Below are positions 6,160 through 10,729 of a stretch of DNA of 10,729 nucleotides, in pieces; within the stretch, counting starts at the first letter, position 1; each line of letters opens with the position of its first letter. The notes beneath the pieces are model-generated. The model was not told the origin of the DNA, searched no databases, and saw nothing but the letters and a program-made list of their open reading frames with translations. Origin of the DNA: Stagnihabitans sp038231775 (GTDB taxonomy: Bacteria; Pseudomonadota; Alphaproteobacteria; Rhodobacterales; Rhodobacteraceae); NCBI GenBank assembly GCA_038231775.1, contig JBBRKS010000140.1:1-10729 (forward strand), read 5' to 3'. A program made the position numbers and the translations under genes.

Positions 6160-6528
6160 ATGAAGAAATCCCTGATGCTAGCCATCGGAGCGGCTTTGGC
6201 GGCTAGTGCCGTTCAGGCTGACGTGTTCGAGGTTGTCTCGGCCCCCATCGCTGACGGCGTATCGGTCGACCAAATGCGCGCGGCGGATGCGCCAGTGGGC
6301 GCGTTCGTCGCAAAACTGCCGGGCTTCATCAGCCGCGAGAATGGCGTCAGTGTGATGGAGGGCGCCATGAGCCCCGGCAACGAATGGTTCGTGATTGTCC
6401 GTTGGGACACGATCGAACATGCGCAAGACGCGGCGAAGGTGCTTGGCCCGACCCCGGCTGCGGCTGGAATGATGAAGGCGCTGAAGGCTGATCAGATCTT
6501 CTTCCGCCACTACACCGTGCAGAAATAG
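6160..6528 (+). CDS. Exported ABM-like dimeric alpha/beta-barrel protein
   Basis: The 122-residue protein has a signal peptide: MKK, hydrophobic LMLAIGAALAASA, and cleavage after AVQA at residue 20. The mature part of about 100 residues has the ferredoxin-like pattern of the antibiotic biosynthesis monooxygenase (ABM)/dimeric alpha-beta barrel superfamily. It has an LPGFISREN turn (53-61), then WFVIVRWDTIEHAQDA (76-91), in which a strand runs into a helix, and a final strand FFRHYTVQK. Known ABM proteins are mostly cytosolic cofactor-free oxygenases, haem-degrading enzymes or binding proteins, so export is unusual. AAGGA lies 9 bases before the ATG. It is the second gene of the operon. Catalysis is not shown by any recognisable motif, and a ligand-binding role is equally possible. 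Confidence 0.8.
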   Translation: MKKSLMLAIGAALAASAVQADVFEVVSAPIADGVSVDQMRAADAPVGAFVAKLPGFISRENGVSVMEGAMSPGNEWFVIVRWDTIEHAQDAAKVLGPTPAAAGMMKALKADQIFFRHYTVQK

Positions 6529-6595
6529 GCCAGCGCGCCCGATCAATGCCGGGCCGGGCCATAAGGGCGGGCCTGTTTCTCATAAGGATACTGTC

Positions 6596-6961
6596 ATGAC
6601 GTATACTCAGGTCGTCTGCGGCCCCGACGGCGAAAGCCGGTTTGACGATGTGGACCTGCCTGCGCCGATGGCCTGGGACGCCAAGCTGGTGCGGTTGCAG
6701 CCGGTGCCACTGGGGCGGACCAGCCCCTTGCATCCTGAACCGGCACCGACGCTGGCGACCGTTGTGACCGGCTGGATCGAGATCACCACCTCGCAGGGCG
6801 AGACGCGGCGTTTTGGTCCGGGTCAGGCCATGCTGTTTTTGGATACTGAAGGCCGGGGCCACGCCTTTGCCGCATCGCCCGAGCCGAGTGTGTTGATGAT
6901 CGTTCGGCTTCAAGATGGCATCGCGCGCCCGGCCCAGTCTGACTTGAACCCGCCAAACTGA
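6596..6961 (+). CDS. Cupin-like protein
   Basis: The 121-residue protein has one small beta-barrel with the spacing of a cupin. The first strand set, with HPEPAPTLATVVTGWIEI, spans about 46-63. RRFGPGQAMLFLDTEGRGHAF spans about 71-91, giving the G-x-G turn and a His (H89) of cupin motif 2. Only two histidines (H46, H89) fall near the expected metal site, so metal binding and enzyme activity are uncertain. There is no signal peptide. An AAGGA lies 7 bases before the ATG, and the frame ends 11 bases before the next gene. It sits third in the AraC-linked operon. Cupins cover many roles, including dioxygenases, isomerases and sensor proteins, so no specific function is assigned. Confidence 0.72.
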   Translation: MTYTQVVCGPDGESRFDDVDLPAPMAWDAKLVRLQPVPLGRTSPLHPEPAPTLATVVTGWIEITTSQGETRRFGPGQAMLFLDTEGRGHAFAASPEPSVLMIVRLQDGIARPAQSDLNPPN

Positions 6962-6972
6962 AAGGTACTGAC

Positions 6973-7377
6973 ATGTCTGATGCGAAATCTCTGGTACCAC
7001 TTTGGGTACGCGGTGCTGCCGGTCTTCTGGCGCTGGCCAACCTTGGCTATGGGCTGATGGGGTATTTCAAGCCCGCATCCATGTTCGCGGCCCTTGATCT
7101 GACCAGCCCCGGCGCGTTGGACGCTGTGCACCAGTTCGCCGCACGCAACACCGCAATCGGTGTGGCGCTGTGCATCGTGACACTGGTCGGCGTGCCGGAA
7201 ACCATCGCGATCCTGATGATCATCCGCTTTCTGATCGAGGGGCAGGATCTGATTCTGTCGATGATCGGCGGTGCGGGTCTAGCGCAACTGGCGATGCCTG
7301 CGGTCTTCATGGTGGTCGAGGCGTTCATCGTGGTGACGATGTTCCGCATCGTGGCCAAACGCGACGCGGCCCTTTGA
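6973..7377 (+). CDS. Small multi-pass inner-membrane protein
   Basis: The 134-residue protein has about four hydrophobic segments: 10-31 (LWVRGAAGLLALANLGYG), 59-83 (NTAIGVALCIVTLVG onward), 93-110 and 112-127 (VFMVVEAFIVVTMFRIV). The polar loop after the first helix and the FAARNTAIGV motif (55-64) recall small DoxX/DUF4267-like membrane proteins, but the family match is not certain. AAAGG lies 8 bases before the ATG, and the gene follows the cupin gene by 11 bases, so it is the last gene of the operon. It may hold the exported and cytosolic partners to the membrane or move a small molecule or electrons; this is inference only. Confidence 0.78.
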   Translation: MSDAKSLVPLWVRGAAGLLALANLGYGLMGYFKPASMFAALDLTSPGALDAVHQFAARNTAIGVALCIVTLVGVPETIAILMIIRFLIEGQDLILSMIGGAGLAQLAMPAVFMVVEAFIVVTMFRIVAKRDAAL

Positions 7378-7384
7378 AACACGG

Positions 7385-7416
7385 CCCCGGGCGTTCAATG
7401 CTCAAAGCGCCCGGGG
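7385..7416. terminator. GC-rich hairpin between convergent genes, candidate bidirectional terminator
   Basis: CCCCGGGCG (7385-7393) and CGCCCGGGG (7408-7416) form a perfect 9-bp stem, extended by two weaker pairs, with a loop of about 10 bases. It starts 7 bases after the last operon gene and lies 24 bases from the stop of the convergent LysR gene, so it can serve both. No T-run follows on either strand. Confidence 0.6.
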
Positions 7417-7440
7417 AACGGTTCATGTCCGATAAGGTTG

Positions 7441-8379
7441 CTATACGCTACCGGCCAAGCCCAACATGTCAGAGTCAGACCGCGCCTCGGCGATCATCCA
7501 ATTACGGACGACCTCCGCATCCCGGCTGAGCGGGCCCGCATTGGACCAGACGAGGTGAAAGCCCTGCCCGGTCGGGTAAACCCATGGCCCCGCCGTCTGC
7601 AACAGGCCCTGCGCCATGGGCCGGGCGCAGACATGCATCCAGCCGAGCGCCAGCCCCTCGCCCGCCATCGCGGCTTGCAGGACCAGCGCGTAATCGTTCA
7701 GCCGCAAGCCTTCGCCGGTATCCCGCCATGTGACGCCGAAATGGGCCAGAAACGCCTTCCAGCCGGGGCGGTAGCGGAATGGCTCATCCAGATGGATCAG
7801 GGGCAAATCGGGCAAATCTTCGATGCGCGTCACTTGGCCGTGACGCGCAAGGAAGGCGGGGCTTGCCATTGCCACCAGAACCTCGGGCGCGACTTGGGTC
7901 GCTTCGCATCCCGGCCACAGTCCGTCACCGCGGCGCACGGCCAAGGTGGTGGCCGGGGCGGAGATGTCGATATCCTTGTCCACCGTTTCGATCCGCAGGT
8001 CTACCCCGGGCGAGGCGGCGTGAAACCGCGCCATCCGTGGCACCAGCCACCAGGTGGCAAAGGCAGTCGAGGCCAGAACCGTCACATGGTCCGGCCTTGC
8101 AGCCCGGGCAATCTGGCGCGTGGTTGAAAGGATGCGGCCGAAGCTGTCCGACACCTCTTCAAATAACTGTTTGCCTGCCGGGGTCAGGGCGATGCTGCGG
8201 TGACTGCGCTGGAAAAGCTGGACGCCAAGGGTCTGCTCCAGCCGCCGTACTGATTGGCTGACGGCGGGTTGGGTTACCGACAGTTCAGCGGCGGCGCGGG
8301 AGAACGACAGATGCCGCGCTGCAGCCTCGAACACCACGAGGTTATGAACCGGGCCGACCAAGCGTTCAAAGTTTTGCAT
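7441..8379 (-). CDS. GcvA-like LysR-family transcriptional regulator
   Basis: The 312-residue protein has the GcvA-type pattern. The HTH begins LVVFEAAARHLSFSRAAAEL (14-33), the recognition helix is VTQPAVSQSVRRLE (35-48), and the wing ends RSIALTPAGK (61-70). Its effector domain has the family's opening TVLASTAFATWWLVPRMARF (about 99-118) and later LIHLDEP and GEGLALGW. GcvA-like regulators in Rhodobacteraceae often control nearby catabolic or hydrolase genes. The ATG at 8379 has no Shine-Dalgarno. A predicted -10 box ends 6 bases upstream, so a leaderless transcript is plausible. An inverted repeat with a T-N11-A core covers this region. The gene is divergent from an MttB-family methyltransferase 92 bases away, its likely target. 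It is convergent with the operon ending at 7377. Confidence 0.94.
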   Translation of the reverse strand: MQNFERLVGPVHNLVVFEAAARHLSFSRAAAELSVTQPAVSQSVRRLEQTLGVQLFQRSHRSIALTPAGKQLFEEVSDSFGRILSTTRQIARAARPDHVTVLASTAFATWWLVPRMARFHAASPGVDLRIETVDKDIDISAPATTLAVRRGDGLWPGCEATQVAPEVLVAMASPAFLARHGQVTRIEDLPDLPLIHLDEPFRYRPGWKAFLAHFGVTWRDTGEGLRLNDYALVLQAAMAGEGLALGWMHVCARPMAQGLLQTAGPWVYPTGQGFHLVWSNAGPLSRDAEVVRNWMIAEARSDSDMLGLAGSV

Positions 8380-8395
8380 AACTGCAGTTTATGCA
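8375..8395. promoter_or_regulatory. LysR box: inverted repeat with T-N11-A
   Basis: TGCATAA (8375-8381) and TTATGCA (8389-8395) form a perfect 7-bp inverted repeat with a 7-base centre. Inside it T8379 and A8391 are the ends of a T-N11-A motif, the classical LysR binding core. The site covers the start codon and predicted -10 box of the regulator gene. Its centre is 87 bases before the methyltransferase ATG, so it suits autorepression and activation of the divergent gene. Confidence 0.65.
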
Positions 8396-8413
8396 TAGGC
8401 ACAGATTTATCAA
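8386..8413 (-). promoter_or_regulatory. Predicted promoter of the GcvA-like regulator
   Basis: On the minus strand TTGATA (8413-8408) and TAAACT (8391-8386) are 16 bases apart and resemble sigma-70 -35 and -10 boxes. The -10 box ends 6 bases before the ATG, so transcription would start at or next to the start codon, giving a leaderless message. The -10 box lies inside the inverted repeat. Confidence 0.4.
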
Positions 8414-8471
8414 GCGTCACGCTGGGGTGAATTACAGTTAGCCTCGCGTCAAATCAAAGGGAAGCGGCAGA

Positions 8472-9995
8472 ATGACGGTGACAGCAGAACCGCGGGCAAG
8501 GCGTGGGCGTGGTGCGACAAGGGTCGAGGCTGCCGCCCCAGCTTATGTCAAACGCGGCCTTCCCTTTTACGCCATGCTGGACGAAGAGGCGCTCGACCGA
8601 ATCGAATCCCGCGCCTTTGCCATCCTGGAAACCATCGGGATCGAGTTTCGCGATGATCCGGTTGCCCTGCAGCAATGGGTGGCAGCTGGGGCCGAAGTGC
8701 GCGAAACCCGTGTGCGCCTGCCCGAAGGTCTGGTGCGCGGCCTTCTGGCCAGCGCGCCTGCGGAATTCGTGCAGGTCGCCCGCAATCCCGCGCGGTCGGT
8801 CACCATCGGCGGGCGCAATCAGGTCTTTGCGCCGGTCTACGGCTCGCCTTTCGTGCGCGATCTTGAGGGCGGCCGCCGCTATGGCACGCTGGGCGATTTT
8901 CACAATCTGATCAAGCTGACCTACATGCTGCCGTCCCTGCACCATTCTGGCTTTGTCACCTGCGAGCCTTGCGACATCCCCGTCAGCAAACGGCATCTGG
9001 ATATGGTGCTGGCCCATATGCTGTTGACGGACAAGCCGCATCTGGGCGCGATCACCGAGGCGAGCCGGGCGCAGGACAGCGTCGATATGGCCCGCATCCT
9101 GCATGGGGACGCGACCTTCGACGCCAACTGCGTGATCATGGCCAACGTCAACACCAACTCGCCCCTCTTGGTCGACAAGGTGGTGACTGAAGCCGTGCGG
9201 ATCTATTCTGGCGCGGGTCAGGGCATCATTGCGGTGCCGTTCATCCTGTCGGGTGCGATGGGTCCGGTGACAACCGCAGGCGCCATTGCCCAAGCCCTCG
9301 CGGAGGCGATGGCGGTTGGCGCCTATGTGCAACTGGTCCGCCCGGGCGCGCCCTTCATCCTTGGCAACTTCCTGTCATCAATGAGCTTGCGGTCGGGTGC
9401 GCCTACCTTCGGGATGCCCGAACCCTTGATGTCCAACCTTGTCATCGGCCAGTTGGCGCGGCGGCTGAAGTTGCCCTTGCGCTGCGGTGGGGCGCTGACC
9501 TCGTCCAAGCTGGCTGATTTTCAGGCGGCGGCAGAAAGCGCGGATTCCATGCTGTCGACCGTGCTCGGCGGGGCCAATTTCGTGCTGCATGCGGCGGGCT
9601 GGTTGGAGGGCGGGCTATCGACCGGCTACGAAAAGCTGGTGCTGGATGCCGACCGGTTGGGGTCGTATGAAGTTGCGTTGCGCGGTATGCCGATGGACGA
9701 CAACGCTCTGGCGGTCAATGCCTATGCCGATGTCGAACCGGGCGGTCACTTCTTGGGCTCGGCCCATACGATGGCCAATTACCAGACCGCATTCTACGAG
9801 CCGAAACTGTCCAATTCCGACAGCGTGGAACAATGGGAAGAGCAGGGCAGCAAAGACGCCGCCCGCCGCGCCTATGACCGCTGGAACCAGCTTCTGAAGG
9901 ACTACGAAGCCCCACCCATAGACCCCGCCACCCGCGAGGCGCTGGAAGATTTCGTGGCCCGCCGCAAGGCCGAACTGCCCGACGCCTGGTATTGA
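8472..9995 (+). CDS. MttB-family (trimethylamine methyltransferase-like) protein, no pyrrolysine
   Basis: The 507-residue protein has the length and pattern of the MttB superfamily. Marker segments include TIGIEFRDDPVAL (54-66), VYGSPFVRDLEGGRRYGT (122-139), NVNTNSPLLVD (225-235), FILSGAMGPVTTAG (257-270), CGGALTSSKLADFQAA (338-353) and GGHFLGSAHT (424-433). Archaeal MttB reads an internal amber codon as pyrrolysine. This gene has a full open frame with no in-frame stop, so it belongs to the non-Pyl group, some members of which demethylate glycine betaine or other quaternary amines to a corrinoid protein. No corrinoid partner gene is in the window. GGGAAG 6 bases before the ATG supports the start. 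It follows the LysR box and precedes an exported hydrolase by 22 bases, probably as one operon. The substrate is not predicted. Confidence 0.9.
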   Translation: MTVTAEPRARRGRGATRVEAAAPAYVKRGLPFYAMLDEEALDRIESRAFAILETIGIEFRDDPVALQQWVAAGAEVRETRVRLPEGLVRGLLASAPAEFVQVARNPARSVTIGGRNQVFAPVYGSPFVRDLEGGRRYGTLGDFHNLIKLTYMLPSLHHSGFVTCEPCDIPVSKRHLDMVLAHMLLTDKPHLGAITEASRAQDSVDMARILHGDATFDANCVIMANVNTNSPLLVDKVVTEAVRIYSGAGQGIIAVPFILSGAMGPVTTAGAIAQALAEAMAVGAYVQLVRPGAPFILGNFLSSMSLRSGAPTFGMPEPLMSNLVIGQLARRLKLPLRCGGALTSSKLADFQAAAESADSMLSTVLGGANFVLHAAGWLEGGLSTGYEKLVLDADRLGSYEVALRGMPMDDNALAVNAYADVEPGGHFLGSAHTMANYQTAFYEPKLSNSDSVEQWEEQGSKDAARRAYDRWNQLLKDYEAPPIDPATREALEDFVARRKAELPDAWY

Positions 9996-10017
9996 CCCCA
10001 ATCTGAAAGGATAACGC

Positions 10018-10729
10018 ATGAAGACCTTTCTTGCTTTGATCACCGCGCTGACGTTGCTGATCAGCGGCCCGGCCCTGGCCGATGACGCGCGCAAGACCGT
10101 GGCGGTTGGCGATCTGACGGTGTCCTATGGCGAGTTTGGCCCCGCAGGTGGCACTCCGATGGTTTTGGTGCATGGCGGAGGCATCACCTCGCGCATGTGG
10201 GGCGGTTTTGCCCCCGAAGCGGCTGCGGCAGGCTATCATGTCTTTACCCCCGACACGCGCAACCACGGTGCCACTGACAATCCGTCGGAGACATTCTCGT
10301 ATGATCTGGCTGCAGGCGATCTGGCTGGGTTCATCGCTGCGCTCAAACTGGATCACCCGGTGGTCATGGGCTATTCCGACGGAGGCATGATCGTCGAGAA
10401 ATTCCTGCTGGCCCATCCCGATGCGGCCTCGGCTGCGATCCTCGGCGGCATGACCAACCGGGTTGCCGCGACCCCGCATTACTTTGCCGGGATGATGACC
10501 TACTATGGCTATGACAAACCCGGCGAACTGCCCGACAGCGTTTTGGATGCCCTGGCGGTCCAAGCGCCAGATTTCGTAGCCCGCCTTCAGACCCTGCACG
10601 CCACCCCCGCCGAACCTGACCGTTGGCGCAGCCTGCACAAGCTGGCCTGGCCGGTCTGGACCACTAAGCTGGAACTGCCGCTGGCCGACTTTGCCACGAT
10701 CAAGGTTCCGGTTCTGGTGATCCTTGGAC
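10018..10729 (+). CDS. Exported alpha/beta hydrolase, C-terminus cut by window edge
   Basis: The frame starts at an ATG 22 bases after the MttB-family gene with AAAGG upstream, and runs off the right edge after 237 residues. A Sec signal peptide is clear: MKTF, hydrophobic LALITALTLLISGPA, and cleavage after ALA at residue 21. The hydrolase core shows the oxyanion segment VLVHGGG (49-55), PDTRNHGATDNP (78-89) and the nucleophile elbow GYSDGG (118-123) with Ser120. The acid strand VPVLVILG starts at 230, where the frame is cut; the catalytic acid and His lie outside the window. The pattern is that of the peroxidase/esterase-type alpha/beta hydrolases. It probably acts in the periplasm on an ester or related compound, feeding or protecting the pathway served by the upstream methyltransferase. 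The link is inferred from operon position. Confidence 0.88.
   Translation, partial: MKTFLALITALTLLISGPALADDARKTVAVGDLTVSYGEFGPAGGTPMVLVHGGGITSRMWGGFAPEAAAAGYHVFTPDTRNHGATDNPSETFSYDLAAGDLAGFIAALKLDHPVVMGYSDGGMIVEKFLLAHPDAASAAILGGMTNRVAATPHYFAGMMTYYGYDKPGELPDSVLDALAVQAPDFVARLQTLHATPAEPDRWRSLHKLAWPVWTTKLELPLADFATIKVPVLVILG

Noticed and set aside
8454..9332. Long minus-strand frame of 292 codons opposite the MttB-family gene
   Set aside because: Rich in His, Arg and Gln and fully inside the well-supported MttB-family frame; a GC-driven shadow.
8472..9995. Pyrrolysine-coded MttB
   Set aside because: The frame is open throughout with no in-frame amber codon, so it belongs to the non-pyrrolysine branch.
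9715..10638. Minus-strand frame of 307 codons spanning the end of the MttB-family gene and the exported hydrolase
   Set aside because: It crosses two real genes on the opposite strand, and no domain can be seen.
1..10729. tRNA, rRNA, CRISPR array, insertion sequence or prophage
   Set aside because: No cloverleaf, repeat-spacer pattern, transposase motif or phage gene was seen on reading both strands.

Overview
The window looks like chromosomal DNA of an alphaproteobacterium, most likely a Rhodobacteraceae/Roseobacter-type organism. The reasons are the high-GC third-position bias in most genes, close gene packing with Shine-Dalgarno sites such as AGGAGG and AAGGAG, the LysR- and GcvA-type regulators paired with divergent targets, and a non-pyrrolysine MttB-family methyltransferase of the kind common in marine Rhodobacterales. 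This placement is inference; no rRNA, tRNA, IS element, phage gene or CRISPR array was seen. The window holds 13 confident or partial CDSs plus one doubtful small ORF, and no gene-free stretch exceeds 300 bases.

Region A (1-3456, all minus strand). Transcription runs right to left: an exported SnoaL/NTF2-like protein, a DJ-1/PfpI-family protein of clearly lower GC, an alpha/beta hydrolase with a Cys nucleophile whose stop overlaps the start of a small SAM-dependent O-methyltransferase, and the N-terminus of a Kef-type (CPA2) cation:proton antiporter cut by the left edge. Strong hairpins lie between several of these genes. DJ-1 proteins and Kef antiporters are both linked in other bacteria to defence against reactive carbonyls and electrophiles, so a stress or detoxification theme is possible but unproven.

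Region B (3457-5700). A LysR-type regulator is divergent from the exported SnoaL-like gene across a 64-bp gap that holds a palindromic candidate operator. An AraC-type regulator on the minus strand follows. Between the two regulators is a 247-bp gap with a hairpin and a doubtful 39-codon ORF.

Region C (5701-7377, plus strand, divergent from the AraC gene). A compact four-gene operon encodes a cytosolic SnoaL-like protein (a paralogue of the exported one in region A), an exported ABM-like dimeric alpha/beta-barrel protein, a cupin-like protein and a small multi-pass membrane protein. Each has its own good ribosome binding site. A strong GC-rich hairpin ends the operon. With its AraC regulator this is the best candidate in the window for a poorly described small-molecule module; no substrate can be read from the sequence.

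Region D (7441-10729). A GcvA-like LysR regulator on the minus strand is divergent from an MttB-family methyltransferase followed by an exported alpha/beta hydrolase cut by the right edge. A perfect inverted repeat with a T-N11-A core covers the regulator's own start and its predicted -10 box. It also lies at the distance from the methyltransferase gene expected for LysR activation. The region looks like a substrate-induced catabolic unit for a methylated amine or ester, with the inducer and substrate unknown.
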